Shown: positions 14,082-27,326 of the stretch, piece by piece
How positions within the stretch are numbered: position 1 is the first letter of the stretch
Layout: every line of letters starts with the position of its first letter
Origin: Lentinus brumalis
Taxonomy: Eukaryota > Basidiomycota > Agaricomycetes > Polyporales > Polyporaceae
Reading direction: 5' to 3'
Length of the DNA: 64,000 nt
Assembly: GCA_001792895.1 (NCBI GenBank)
Contig: MARA01000021.1
Coordinates: forward strand, 310,001 to 374,000
Notes under the pieces: generated by a model
What the model saw: the letters and a program-made list of their open reading frames with translations, nothing else
Told to the model about the DNA's origin: nothing
The model's database searches: none
Translations under genes and position numbers: made by a program

Positions 14082-15110
14082 TTACGGCTGCGTCTCGAGC
14101 CCAACACGCGATACACTCAGAGGAAGACGTACCGTACATTCTGCAAATAAGCGTGTCCGTCGAGGCACAAATACGCTGGTGTCTGCGATCGCGACCTCAT
14201 GCGCGAGATTCGGGATATCCTTACAGTCTCGAGGGTGCATGGGTCGAGCGGAAGGTAGGGCGAAAGATATGCTGAGGGAATGGTGAGAGCGCACGAGGTC
14301 GCAGGGATGAAGTGAGTTGAGTCGAGGCGAGATGCCGGGTGGAAATGAATCGAAGCAGCGCTGCTCCAGTGCGAGCGCCTGGTGCAATGCCTTCCCCACG
14401 TGGGCCGCACACGATTTGTTCAGGCCAATGATGGTGATGACTGCGATTGCGGGAAGCATTTGGCTTGTGGCGTAGACGGCGATGTAAGATGAGAGGCATC
14501 CTGCGAGGATGAGCGGGGGAACGTCCTGATCGGACGAGGACCTGAGGGCGAGAATGCTCTCCCGATACACAGACCGTCATCGCCCGCCAAGCGTTGACTG
14601 TGGCAGCAGCTTCGTCGGGTAAATTCACATGCTGGGTAGCATAAGAACAGTCCGTGAACGCGGAAGGGACATACAGTCACCTGCTCGGTGTGTTGTTGCT
14701 TTCGCTCGAATACCTCTCCTAACGACTCGTACGTACGAAGTACTTGCAGACGAGGGCGTGAACGCTGCCAGAAGATAATAGCCGAGGACAGCGCCAACAA
14801 GGAGAATGGGAGAGGATGACGGGGAAGATAAGTCGGGCGAGTTCGTTGCGGAGAATGCTTTGATCAGGTTGATGATGATGAGGACGAGTGGCACAAGAGG
14901 CAGACAATGCATGATGAGCGAGTGTTCTCGAAGGAGCAGTCTCTATCGAGAGGGGCCTCTGGTTTCGTACGCCTACACAACATATTCAGCGCAGTGTGAT
15001 GAGAAGATAAGTGAACGACTCACCGGTCGACTCTCCCTCGAATCGCGTCGCGCAAGTGTGACATCGCCGTCCTCAGAGACGTCGACGAACAGAGCCGAGT
15101 GAACTTGACT
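14082..15110 (-). CDS. Fragmentary multi-exon membrane-protein gene, structure unresolved
   Basis: Reading leftwards from an ATG at 14912, MHCLPLVPLVLIIINLIKAF and a second hydrophobic run (ILLVGAVLGYYLLAAF) are followed by exon-like pieces LPDEAAATVNAWRAMT and LILAGCLSSYIAVYATSQM, separated by GT...AG segments. The pieces look like a small multi-pass membrane protein of the kind common in agaricomycetes, but I could not join them into one frame. It may be degraded. No family recognised. Confidence 0.35.
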
Positions 15111-15420
15111 GCAGAAGGTATCGGCGTCGTGTGTTGTACGTCCTCCTGGGCAGCGAGTGTATGTCGAGAGCGAATCGGAATGTCCGATAGATGAGTTAAA
15201 GGAATGGTCGCACTAGGCGATGCACGACACGATCTTGATTGCAGTCGTAGACATCATGCAATACGAGGACGAGGCTTAACTCACCAAAAGCCCAAACCAT
15301 AGATGTCCTTCATCTGCATCCCCTCTACAATGACTCAGTACCTGTTCCATAGATATGCTTGAGGATTTGGTGGGTAGAGCTCGGAGTCGACACGTAAAGC
15401 CTCGAGCGACCCCCCGGCGA

Positions 15421-15880
15421 TTAATTGACCAAGTTGCTGTGTACTAGTACTTCACGTAGACTTTGTACCAGGGAGGTTTCTTTCCAGATGTGTCTGCATT
15501 GTATGGGTCCTTTAAAGAACGATGCGGTCGCGCAGATGGCCCAGTTGTCGGTTGCGAACTTGATCCTACTCGGGCCTGCGAGGCCGATCCCTGTCACGAC
15601 TCGGACTCGGGAACCAGCTCGACGCGGCGCCGACGGCCACAAGACCAAGATTCGCCAGAAGTAGGAGCATAGCAGCGACATCCGAGTTCGATAGAGGACG
15701 AGAGGATGAAGCCATGTCAGATGTCGTGGTAGCAGGACCGCCAGGACGCAGGACGCAAGGTGCACGCTGCGCGTCAAGTCCAAGATCAAGCGCTAGGCGC
15801 TGACAATGTGCCGTTACCACGCTGAGGCTACTGAACTTCATGCGCGTGAACGACCGCGATCGAACGAACGCAAATCGCAT
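15421..15880 (-). pseudogene. Remnant of a small membrane-protein gene (copy B)
   Basis: From 15712 leftwards the frame reads MASSSRPLSNSDVAAM, then a hydrophobic segment (LLLLANLGLVAVGAA), and soon loses coding character. A related but more broken copy lies at 9117-9353 in unit A. No clean downstream exon is visible. Confidence 0.4.
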
Positions 15881-16199
15881 CCCATTCGCGGGAGTTCCAT
15901 CCGGTTGCGTGAAGTAACAGGCCTACAAGTGATATCATGCTAGGTACGGAGGTAAGTAATGCTGCGAAGATCTCATTACAACAAGTCCAAATAGGCTGTA
16001 TTACATGAGCAAGAGGCGACACCGAGCCAGAAGAAGTACGGCTTCCGGGTACGCGGCAGACACGCTTCAGCTCTAGAGTAACGCAGCGCAGCTAGTCAGC
16101 CAAAACTTCCAAAATGGAGAACCTAGTACACAACAAGAGCGGGATTGGCATGGAGCCGTGCAGTCTAGGATGTTCAACGAGTCGAGAAGGTGACCGGTG

Positions 16200-17391
16200 T
16201 CAACCGCGAGGGGCATCCGACGATACGAAGCCCAGTTGAGAGTAAGCACCAGTGCGAATTCCAGCGAGTAGCTCCCTGCTGGCGGTCTGCTGTTCGAAGA
16301 ATCTCCCGAGATCCTTGAATGTCTTCGGCGGGGCAGCATTGCTGCCAGTCGCACCCTCGAGCGCTCCAGCGAGAAGAGTGGCTAGGTCGCTCGTGCGAGG
16401 ATCGGACGGGAGGAAGGATACCCGTCGCGCTCGTCCTGTTCGCCACGACATGAAATCAGCATGGTATTGCGAGGGCATGGGGAGACGCTGATGAGGCTGC
16501 CTAGGCTTGAGCCTCCTACCTATCATGTCCTGCAGCCTTGGAGCTATGTTCATATCGTCTTCGTCACCATAAGAGTCTTGTTCGCGAGCGTACGTGGGAG
16601 CTTGGAGGGTAGACGAAGATCCTCGATCGAAATCCACTTGGCGAGCCGAATCTTCCAGCCTGATGAGGAAGGAATTGAATATGGATGGGGTCGCTTCCGA
16701 GTGTGGGGAGTGTAAGACTTCTCGCACCGCCGATGGTGTGATTGGGCAGGAACGTAGTAGCTTGGACGCACTGGCTGCTTCGCCAAGTATGAGGGTCAGT
16801 ATGAAAGGCCAGGACCTGCCAAATACACACTCGTTCGTCCAACAGTGTTGGATATCGTTTCCAAAATGGTCGCCGAGGTGGTACGTCGACGCTCGGTCTC
16901 CTCCTCCAGCACCACATCCACGTTCTCCGCATCCGACGCTTGCTCTGCAGGCCCAGTCTTGTCCGCCTCCATGGCCTTGGCCGCCACGAACACCCCCTCA
17001 GTCCCTGCGACGCCGGTCACCACCTGCTTGATCCCCGGCCCTTCTGATCGTGGCCAATCAGCCTTGGTGCGCTTGCCCCGGAAGTACCGTCTGACCCTCT
17101 TAGAGTTGACCCAGTGGCATCCAGTCTGGGTGCGCAATTGATCTACTAGTTGGTCAACCTCGGCATCGCTGGGGTAGCGGGAGATCTCGTCGAAGTACTC
17201 TTTAAATATGGCAGCAGTTTCATGACGTCCTCAAGTCAGCCTACTGAGGGTGCAAAGGAATCTGACAACTCACTCGACAGGATCTTGTATGACGCTGCAT
17301 TGAGGTGGGGTCCATCTTCACTTGACAGCGGCGCAGCGGAAGGGGGGTTGTAGCGTGGCTTCGGTTTAGCATTGTGGTGAACGAATGCCAT
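16200..17391 (-). CDS. Homeodomain-like protein (copy A)
   Basis: Three exons, complement(16200..16774, 16831..17199, 17274..17391), give 353 aa with consistent phases; introns are 56 and 74 nt. Residues about 38-90 read LSKYFDEISRYPSD, a helix ending in VDQLRTQTG, then KRVRRYFRGKRTKA. The YPSD-E-L spacing and the RYF-x2-KR end resemble a divergent homeodomain (third helix normally WF-x-N-x-R). If so it binds DNA in the nucleus; this is inference from pattern. The C-terminal half ends in a block (PPKTFKDLGRFFEQQTASRE, then GIRTGAYSQLGFVSSD) that is almost unchanged in the copy at 38.8-39.9 kb, which argues for a functional domain there. Confidence 0.75.
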
Positions 17392-17675
17392 ATGATAGAG
17401 AAGTGTTGCGCTGAGGTATCCTGATGGCTTTCAGTCCGAGTGAAGCCTGGCGGCAAACAAGATACTGGTCAGAGTAGAGGTTCAACGTTGAAGCGAACAA
17501 CAACGAGTACTGGTGAGTAGGCGGCACGTGTTACGTCATGGGATTTCCAGCTGCCTAGCCTGTAATATACTGTGGACCTCGGTAGACGCACTTCAGATTG
17601 GTATAATTAGAGTCTTTGAGCATGATCGCGAGAGTACGACTATCGAGATGATGATAAGTATTAAAAACGGCAAAA

Positions 17676-17772
17676 AGTGAGGGCGACTAGGCTCGAACCA
17701 CGGGCGTCCGCGCATCGCACATCTAGCTTGATGCGTGCTTGATTTGTTAAGTATATCCAACTGCACGGCTAG
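17676..17772 (-). other. tRNA-like element (copy A)
   Basis: On the minus strand GTGCAGTTGGATA (17754-17766) resembles a pol III A box and GTGGTTCGAGCC (17690-17701) a B box. A GCATC/GATGC stem lies between, and the segment is followed by CCCTCAC and a T run. D- and T-arm pairing is imperfect, so this is a tRNA pseudogene or tRNA-derived repeat rather than a working tRNA. A related element lies at 38487-38577 at a similar place in the duplicated segment. Confidence 0.5.
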
Positions 17773-17947
17773 GCCCCATCATGTTATCCTACTACTGTCA
17801 TCGAGAAAGTGAGGACTACCAAATTCACCCTCACTCGTACGACCGACTACCATATTCTCTCTACACCGGTTTAACTCGTAACATTTACGACTGGTGCGAT
17901 GTCACCCATCTTGCACTAGACGGACTCGCGCTTCAAGCTTCAAGCTT

Positions 17948-18010
17948 GATAGCCGAGCGGCGGGGGCGGCTGGTAGCCTCGTGCCTTCGCCGCCACCAAG
18001 TTGGCGCTTG
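17948..18010 (+). repeat. Dispersed GC-rich repeat, copy 1
   Basis: Carries the core GGTAGCCTCGTG with flanking GGCGGCT and GCCACCAAG blocks. Related copies: 38281-38332 (minus), 42111-42150 (minus) and 55425-55471 (plus). Confidence 0.6.
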
Positions 18011-18014
18011 ATCA

Positions 18015-19490
18015 GCCTTGTTAGTGCCACGTCGCGGTAGTCGACGTCGACTCGACAACTTGCTTTCCGACCACGACGATCTCAACCGCTGTACGTGACA
18101 GACATATGGATCAGTACTATGCAGGAGCAGTGTAACGTACGGGTGCGCCTCGGGGATACGAGCTAGCGTGCAGAGAACAGCTCTTCTCCTTCGATGAGCT
18201 TCAACCTCCGCGGCGTCGGTCTCTCCGGTGCAGTTTCTTCATCCTCCGCTTCCTTGAGTTCACCAGGCCGTCAGAACGGTTTTCACATCGCTTTGCGACG
18301 GTTTTAATTGGACACAGCGATGGCGCCACATAGTGCCTTCCACCACCGGGCCGATGACGACGTGCTCAGCCTCTCAAGTCTGCCAACAGGTCCCTTCCAC
18401 ATCATTGCACCACTATTCGACGCCTGATACTGCAGTATAGGTTCGAGGAGTCTCCAACGCATAGGATCAATGTGACCACGTCATAGTCTCAGGCCAACGA
18501 TTGCTTCCGTCGGACTCCGCTGTTCATCGTCAGTCGGTTTGGCTTTCATGATTTTTGAACAGCGCGTAGTATATCTTCAGAAGAATCTGGCCAACGAACA
18601 CGACCAACAATGACTCGTATGTGCAGCAGAAGACCGGTGGACCCTGAGAAAACCCTCCCGCTTGGCGTTCTTGCAAGAACCATTCAGTACCAAACACTCG
18701 GCTGCCTTCCTCCCACGAAGATCCATCGCTGCGAACTGCGAGTTCTTCTGTCCTCTTAATCCGTGGTAATTTCCTCCTCGTGCACCCGACGGCGGACAGG
18801 CGTGGGCCTCGGGTCTTCCGGTGCTTCCCCACTACGTCTGAACTACAGCGACCGGCCATCACACTGACGCGGCCGTAATCTGCGCAAGAGCAGCATTTTG
18901 AGCGACGTCGATGAGGCTTCCAGCAATGTATGAAGGTCTGTCTGCCCTGCATTGGTGCGGCAAGCTGGCGACTAAAATTGCGTCAGTAGGAGCCCTCACG
19001 AGTGTCGGGCCCGACCTTCCAAGCGCTGCCCGACGCCGCCAGACGTCTCTTCACCAGGCCAGTGGCGCGGGCACGATGTACAAGCTCTGCTGCGAACCAT
19101 GTCGTATACGTCAACTCATGATGATCGTCTTCCACGGACTCGGTCCTGCGCCAAGGTAGAGCAAGCGAGCAGCAAGCAGCAAAAGCACCGTTCGCTCCCT
19201 GCAAATTCTATCAGACTATGGCTTGGCATCTCTGCTCGTGTATCTGTTTGAGGTACGCATCCCATCGTACCTGATGGAACCAATACTCTTATCCTGACTC
19301 GGTCCTTGTTCTTCTTTCATTTTCGCAGATAATATCAAGGCCCGACTTTACGCATACACGGCTCAGTGGATGAGCTATGGAGCCACTCTGACAAGTAGCG
19401 GTCGTGGCATCCTATCGGGCGTGCTACGGCCTTAAGACAACACACCGACTGCCTGGATGTGGGTCCCCGCCGTTGCTTCGGCCGCTTCGT
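18015..19490. other. No confident gene
   Basis: Short frames on both strands (for example 18530-18952 minus), none with recognisable motifs or a coherent splice chain. The right end grades into the peroxidase 3 promoter. Confidence 0.5.
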
Positions 19491-19496
19491 GCGCAT

Positions 19497-19628
19497 GGTA
19501 CCGAAAATAGCCCAATAGCCGCTATGCGATTGGCTGGGATGTAACCACGCATGTCTCAACGCCAGAACTTGGTGTGTTACAGATCGCGGTGCGCACTCCG
19601 AATCAACTGACATTGGAGGTATATAAGG
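19497..19628 (+). promoter_or_regulatory. VP3 promoter: shared block, CCAAT and TATA
   Basis: GGTACCGAAAATAGC (19497-19511) and GCGATTGGCTG, an inverted CCAAT box at 19529-19533, are repeated almost unchanged upstream of peroxidase 4 at 53.3 kb. A TATATAAGG box lies at about 19620-19628, roughly 80 bases before the ATG. Confidence 0.65.
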
Positions 19629-19704
19629 CGGTCGAAGTGGCCTCAGATGTCCCTCAGAGCATTCAGCGTTCTCTGCTCCTCCTTCACTCGATAGGTCAAC
19701 GGTC

Positions 19705-21075
<1,371 letters not shown>

Positions 21076-21079
21076 GACC

Positions 21080-21805
21080 CCGTCTCCGCCTGGATAGGCG
21101 ATATCGAGTCATGCATAGATAGGCTGCATCTTCGTCTCTGGGTGAATACATCAGGTGTATTATGTAGACCAAGCAACCAGTCGTTCGAGATCTAGTAGTA
21201 ACGTCGTCGTGTCCTCTCCATGGGCGCAGAAACCGTCGTTTCAGCTATGGCATCTTACCGGGCAGCGAGGGGCAGCGGCGGCTCGGCGCTGCCAGCTCGG
21301 CCGATTCACATTGCACGCTTCATTCCCTGACCTTCCACACTCACTGCGCGGTACATCAATGGTCTTGTAGGGCTGCGAGCGGGCCAAAAGTTGCAAGGTG
21401 CAATTCTTCCGCACGCCGGAATCGTCGCGACAAGGAGGAATGAAGTGCACAATTGCTCCTGAGGTGCAGTATCTGGTTTCTTTGCCGAAGGGGCACAACG
21501 AAGACATAGCGGGCGGGGCATCGCAGGTGACATAGCGTACGTACTACAACAGACAACAGACGTGCTAGACATGAGACAATGAGGACATGATTTATATGTG
21601 GATGCGCGGACAGACAGATGATGGAGACGTCAAGCGGCGGAGAATAATACTGAGACTTCCGACGTGCAATATAGACCCAAGGCAGGTAGAACAGAGTCCG
21701 TGTGTCACAATGAGGAGAGAGGAATGGGGTATGCAGATAGCCAATCGACGAGACGTGGGGCCCGCACCGCGCTCGCGAAGGTCATGATAGGGAAGTCGGG
21801 GACGT
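21080..21805. other. No gene seen
   Basis: 3' flank of peroxidase 3 and 3' flank of the PKA gene, which converge here. Only short frames. Confidence 0.55.
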
Positions 21806-21811
21806 GGGAAG

Positions 21812-24203
21812 TCATGAGGTCGTGTAGTCGAAGTCCGGGAAGCGCTCGCCGTATGGATCGGTCGTGATCTCGCCATACCGCGCCGACGCGTTGTCCTCCG
21901 GGTACCGTTCGAATCTGTAAGCAGGGGTCAGCATACAAGCAGATCAAGATGAACGACAGAGGTGTGCTCACGCGCTCGCATCACCCTCGCTCGAGATCTT
22001 GGGCAGGTACGGAGCCGTGATCTCCCTCTTCAACAGCTTGTTCCAGTCCACCTCGGCGAACCACGGATGCGCGAAGACGTCGCCCGCCCCGTGCTGCATG
22101 TTCCCGAACCGCCTGCTCGGCTCTCTCTCCATCAGCTTGAGGATGAGGTCCGTGGCATTCGGGTGGAACGCCGGCCACTTGATGCACGAAGGCCCCGTCG
22201 CGATTTTCTCGTACAGCTTCACAGGTGCGAGGTCCGGCTCGTGGAAGGGTGGCAAGCCAGAGAGCATCTCGAAGATGAGGACGCCCAGGGCGTACCAGTC
22301 GACGCTCTTGTTGTAGCGCTCGTTGCTGATGATCTGCGATGTGTTCGGGTGAGTATTGATTTCGGAGTTGGCACGGAGACGAATCTACCTCGGGCGCGAG
22401 ATAGTCTGGGGTCCCGCAGAGCGTCCAGACGGTGGTCGCGCACTGCTTCGCAAAGCCAAAGTCGGCGATCTTGATGTGTCCATCAAAGTTGAGTAGGATG
22501 TTCTCCGGTTTGAGATCCCGGTAGATGATGTCCTTGCCGTGAAGGTAGTTCAGCGCGAGCGCGACCTCGGCCGCGTAGAATTTTGCGACAGGATCTGGGA
22601 AGCGCTGGGGGAAACGGTCAGAAAGATGCGGCAGCATATACGTACGCAAGTCACTCACGTTCGATCGTCGGAGCAGCGTGAACAGTTCGCCGCCAGGGAC
22701 GAAGTCCATCACCATGTACAGATTCGACGAATCCTGAAATGCGCCCCAGAGGTTGATGATGAACGGATGCTGCACTGCCTGGAGCATCATCTGCTCGTTG
22801 CGAGTGTGCGACTCCTGCTTCATGCGCACGATCTTGTCCTTGTTCAAGACCTTGATCGCGTAAAAGCGGAGATTGTGTTTACTTCGCACTGCAGGACAAC
22901 TGTCAGCATCGAGTGCAGTCCAGAGAGGCATGCACGAGAAGAAAGACAGTCCGAAACTAACGAGTATGTTCGGGATATGCTATGTGCACCGACATCAAAG
23001 CATCGCCTCAGGGATCTTGGGGAGCCATGCGCGCCACCGAAGCTCCCAGCTTCCTCCCGGCACTTCGCCCACCTGTACGACCGAACCCTCCGTGTCACAC
23101 TGCAACTTTAAGCAGCTGATTCGCAACGGTCAATGTATGAGGTGAATCAGCGATAGGGCGCCGGAGGGCATGTGTGCGCATGGATGTAAGGCTGGGCTCA
23201 TACATGACCATTCACTTGTGTCCCGAGCGCTAGCCTATCTCCTCCTCGAGAATCCAACCTTTCGTGGATCGGCTTCCTATGATCTGTAGGGAATGCGATT
23301 CCCTACAGATCGTAGGTTTTACTTTGCCTGGTTTCCCAAAATTGAGGGACTAGATAGCTTAGCGCCCCCCACGCGAAGTCATGTATGAGCCAAACCTTAC
23401 GAGAGTATATGAATTTAACGTCAGGGTGGGGAGTCTCTCGAGCATCCCCGAGATGATGGAAAATACGGTCCGCCGGTTGACTGGACTGGAGGAAGAGGGA
23501 CAACAAGAAGCAAATATGGGCGTTCGCATCTGCACACCGAACGGTGCGGTGTCGCGCGTCGACTAACGCCATACGAGACTCGAGTTGCAGCAGTGGGGAG
23601 GGGTGTGCTCAAGGGAGACGGTGGGGTGACCGAACTCCCACTGTTTGGCCCATTGATCACCACTTCCACTCCTGCCCGCCTCAACTGCGAGGGCGTACGC
23701 GAGGGCCCTGTATGCGTCCCCAGGTTCATAGGGTACGCTATTCCAGCCGTGTGTGGGAGAGAGGGAAAGCGATTGGCCGGCGGCAGAAGTAAGATGGACG
23801 AGAGCGTCCCCACGTCGAGGAAACGCTGTCGCGCATCGCCAGACGAGGCTCGCGTCGCAGAAAAGGGGAGGAGGCACGGATGCTGGATAGATAGGTACTC
23901 ACCGAGATGTACACGTCCGAAGCTGCCTGTGCCCAGTGTGCGCTGGATGATGAAGTCCGAGAGGCGATACGAGCCTTTCGTGCGGCGGGCCTGCAGCTCC
24001 TCCGCCTGCACTGGGACCATCTCCGACTGCTCCTTCACCCAGTCGTCCGTGTCCATCGAGGTGCGCTGTGTCGAGAGAGAGGCGCGCTGTTTATACGAGA
24101 GCGTCGAGTTCGACTGTGCGTAGGAAGATGCGGAAGAGGAGGACGACGAGTCTCCTGGTTTGTGGCCGAGATGGTGGAGTCTGGAGGCCATTTTCCTGAT
24201 CAT
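21812..24203 (-). CDS. cAMP-dependent protein kinase catalytic subunit (PKA-C)
   Basis: Five exons, complement(21812..21914, 21972..22333, 22389..22604, 22659..22888, 23903..24203), give 403 aa. A Ser-rich N-terminus of about 85 residues is followed by the glycine loop GTGSFGRV, the lysine motif FYAIKVL, the catalytic loop YRDLKPEN, the metal-binding DFG, the activation loop [15 protein letters not shown] and the AGC tail ending in the hydrophobic motif [17 protein letters not shown] and an FxxF tail together point to PKA rather than another AGC kinase. It phosphorylates Ser/Thr when cAMP releases the regulatory subunit, and in fungi controls growth and nutrient responses. The first intron (1,014 nt) is far longer than the other three (54-57 nt). 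A truncated copy lies at 34.0-36.6 kb. Confidence 0.93.
22889..23902 (-). other. Long first intron of the PKA gene
   Basis: Donor GTGAGTAC after GRVHL, acceptor CTGCAG before RSKHN. It contains a perfect 31-nt palindrome at 23281-23311 and no convincing exon. The copy gene has an 873-nt intron at the same place (35407-36279), so the length is ancestral. Long 5' introns often carry regulatory sites or an internal promoter, but nothing specific is visible here. Confidence 0.75.
23281..23311. repeat. Perfect palindrome, 14-bp arms, 3-nt spacer
   Basis: GATCTGTAGGGAAT and its exact reverse complement flank GCG inside the long intron of PKA-C. The matching place in the second PKA copy keeps only a decayed version (near 35595-35625). 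Confidence 0.8.
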
Positions 24204-25730
24204 GAAGAGAGACGTCCGGTGCGCACTGCGCTGGCGTCGTCGTCGCGAGACGTCGAGGGGGTCGCGGGGATGAGGGGATGGGAGTGAACGTGGGGGAAGA
24301 TGAACACCGCGACGACCATTGTTCTGTCCGAGTCGGCGCTCGCGGCTGGGCCCGGCGATGCCGTCTTTGTCTTCCGCATTTGGATGACCGTGACCTTGTT
24401 CCCGTCGCGGACGTCGTCGACGACAGCGGCCGCATTCACGCCGCTGGATCTCAGGTCGGAGGAGGGCCCGCGCCCCTTCGCTGCGTCATCGGACGAGCAG
24501 GAGGGCTCACTCGTTCGACGCTGCCCAATGGCAAGTCCTCTCGCTGCCTGCCACTCCCGCTGTCTCTCCTTGCACGCGCACGCAGTCCCCGTCCCCTGCC
24601 GCTTGCAACTGCGTCCTGTCCGCGCCCGCATCGCGTACACCACGGTCATGCATGTACTAGTACACCCAAACACGACTTTGCTCGAAACACGCCCGAGACC
24701 GCGTCCAGCGCGACTCTGCACTCGGACGGCCCACTCATATTCCCGCGTGTCCACTCGTCAGAACGCCTTGCAACGCTCAGAGAGTGTCCAACCGGCATCG
24801 GTAAGTCTTTCAGTCGTGCTCCATTCGTCGGCAGGTCGCGTCGCAATCCGCGCCCATCCTCCGCTGTCCCATTGCACAGACAAGTCAAAGGTACGTGCTT
24901 CATCTATCGAAGCATGGTCTACGCGACGCTGACGCGTCATCTGTATGGTCTAGTCGCGTCTGCCCGTTCCCAGTCGCGTCGCGTCGCGTCCTCTCGCGTC
25001 CAAGTACTGTCGCCCCACCCTTCGCGCAACTCAAGAGAACTGCCTGCGCACGTATCATTCGACACCCTTTAAACCCTCTCCACCCTCTGCGACACGCCAG
25101 AACGCGTCCCGATGCCACCGACGCCCGTCAAGACGCGTTTTCTCCCGCGCACGCCGCATATCCGACCATCACGCCCGCGCATACAATCGCACACACGCGC
25201 GCCGTAGCTTGTTCAATAGCGGGAAGTTACTCGAACCGGAGGATGTACTTGTCCCGCGAAACGAAGCACGGTTCGTCGCTCTACCGCAGGATTACTGCTC
25301 ACCCGCATACAATCTTGCAGACTGCCCGCTCAGAACAGCCGCATCGGGGTTCAAATGACTTCGATTGTCTCCCACGAACCGCTACACGACGACGCAAATC
25401 GGCGTCGCGTCGATCCGAGGAGCTCGCGAATCACAGCAAAGCCGCCAATTCATGGCGCACCCGACCTCGACCTCGACTTCCCGCCCAACAGTGGCACAAC
25501 CCGCCGAGTCAACTACCGACTGGACGTCTTACAAGCTTTAAATGTACTACCGACGCGTCGGACACGCCCCGGGCGCACCGCAACCACGTCGTCGACGTCC
25601 CTTGACCTCTTGCCCGACCCCGCCTGCCCGAACCGCCCTACCCAGCCCAATTCCGGCCCTCTCGCCCTCAAACCAACTCCTACATACTCCATTGAACACT
25701 CCGAACTGACCCTGCCCCCTCCCGCGTGGC

Positions 25731-26420
25731 TCCGAGCGGTTCGAAAAATCCGCTCAAAAGCGCGATTTCATTGCACTTCCGCCGCGGACCCGCTCGCGTC
25801 GACTCTCCCACATGCTCCCTCCACCCGAGCCGCCGTCGAACGCCTCAGACGTACTCCCCCGACTCTCACGCACGTGTACGAGCACGCGTCGCGCTGCCCG
25901 GACGACTTCTCAACTCCCGTCGTCACCGCGGCCAGCGAGCGACCCCGCCCACGCGAACCCCCGTATCTCCCCCGCCTCCCGCCATATCGCCGTCAAACAA
26001 GGTGCCATAGGCTACTGTAACCGGCTTCTACCGAACTGACTCCCCTTCGCGCCGATCCGGGCAGGTCTCGAAATCGGTCGAAAGCGCGATTTCATTGCGC
26101 TTTCGCCGCCCGCCCTCTCCCGCCGACTCTCCCGCCCGTCCCTCGCCCCCGGACTGCCCGCGGACGCCTCTCGCGTGTCGTACTAGCCATCAAGAGCGTT
26201 CACGGCCACGCTGCACGCCGCCCGGACGAGTCTCAAGACCTCGTCATGAACACCGGCCGGCTGGCTGCCCGGTGCGCGGTGCGTCACCGATCCGGCCACA
26301 TCTCGCCCGTCCCTCGCCCGATTCTGACGCATCTTGCTATCTCAGGCTCCCTGAGCACGCCCGCATCGACTGCCACCTCGTTCGCGCCGCTCCGAGCGGG
26401 TCGGGGATGTCAACTCCACC
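25731..26420. repeat. Diverged tandem repeat, period about 320 nt
   Basis: Blocks around AAAGCGCGATTTCATTGC and the following CGCCGC ... CGACTCTCCC recur at about 25760 and 26080. A preceding CTCCGAGCGG block at about 25732 is echoed near 26390. Copies have many differences. Confidence 0.45.
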
Positions 26421-27114
26421 GCGGGCCCGACTGCCCGGCCCTCGCGCGCTCGCCGCCGCTCTCCTGGCCGACACGCGCCCCGAACGGCCTGATAACACTT
26501 TGGACGGCATATACGTGCCCGGGCGACTCTACGGGGCATGCTCACGCCGCCGGAATTCGAGCTCTCAAAAGCGTCTTCGACGGCCGGCCGCCGAAGGCTC
26601 GACTCGCAAACCCGGGCAGATCGGGCCCGCCAGTCCGTCTCAAGGCGTGTGTTGTGTGCCGGGACACTGTGCTCCGCCCGTCTGCAGGCGGCGCAGAGAC
26701 GAGACGGGCGGAGAAGCAGGAGCGGGCGTAGGCGCGGCGGGCTAGAGGGCGCCCCGCCGTAGCTCGATGACGCGGCGTTCTCCGCCCCCGCCGTCTTCGG
26801 TTCTCAGCTACGACAAGCTGGAGACGGGTAGGAGCGCGACGGGCCGGGTGCACGACGCGTCCCGCGCGGTTCTCGCGGGCGAGCTGCGCCAGATCCGCAA
26901 GATCAGCGCACCTCGTCGTCGGTGCGGACCGCTCTCCAACCTCGGACCTCGGACCTCGGACCCGCCGCATGCGCGAACCAAGCTCGGGCGAGCCGACACG
27001 CCGGTTCTCCCGACCGGGTGGGGAGCAGAGTAGACACTGGGAGGTCGACGCAGGGACCCGGGAGGCACGCAGCATCGCGCCCGAACCGAGGCTGGAGACA
27101 GAGCCACGGCGGCA

Positions 27115-27169
27115 CGGAGGCACGGAGCGGACTGCAACGCAGGGTGCGCTCTGTGTCTCCGTGCCTCCG
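27115..27169. repeat. Inverted repeat, 13-bp arms
   Basis: CGGAGGCACGGAG at 27115-27127 and its reverse complement at 27157-27169 could form a hairpin with a 29-nt loop. Confidence 0.6.
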
Positions 27170-27326
27170 GGCCTCCGGGACGCAGCGCCAGCTCCCCAGA
27201 GGCGCGACGGATGCGGTCTAGCCCTGCAGACAGGCTGCGCTGAGCCGGACGGACAACGGCCGGCCGTCTGAACCGTTCTGTACTCGTACGCAGCACTCGT
27301 GTATGTATGAAGTTACTTACCTCGAA

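Larger units (their letters stand above)
24204..27326. other. GC-rich region, no confident gene
   Basis: Holds the 5' flank of PKA-C; similarity to the second PKA copy ends near 24450. After that the sequence is GC-rich with long overlapping frames on both strands, as expected by chance at this composition. A GCGCGATTTCATTGC block recurs at about 25770 and 26090. From about 26.8 to 27.3 kb minus-strand frames could be a downstream exon of the locus at 27.3-28.5 kb. Confidence 0.5.

Noticed and set aside
21981..22931. A 316-codon minus-strand ORF covering part of PKA
   Set aside because: It reads through two introns and leaves the kinase frame after DYLAPE; the spliced model is correct.
24278..26745. 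Long plus-strand ORFs in the GC-rich region (for example 24895-25605 and 26095-26745)
   Set aside because: Composition-driven: Pro/Arg/Ser-rich, overlapping frames on both strands, no motif and no start context.
26542..27123. A 193-codon minus-strand ORF
   Set aside because: Other frames are open too at this GC content. It could be a last exon of the micro-exon locus, but the chosen frame there stops at 27327, so it is not called.
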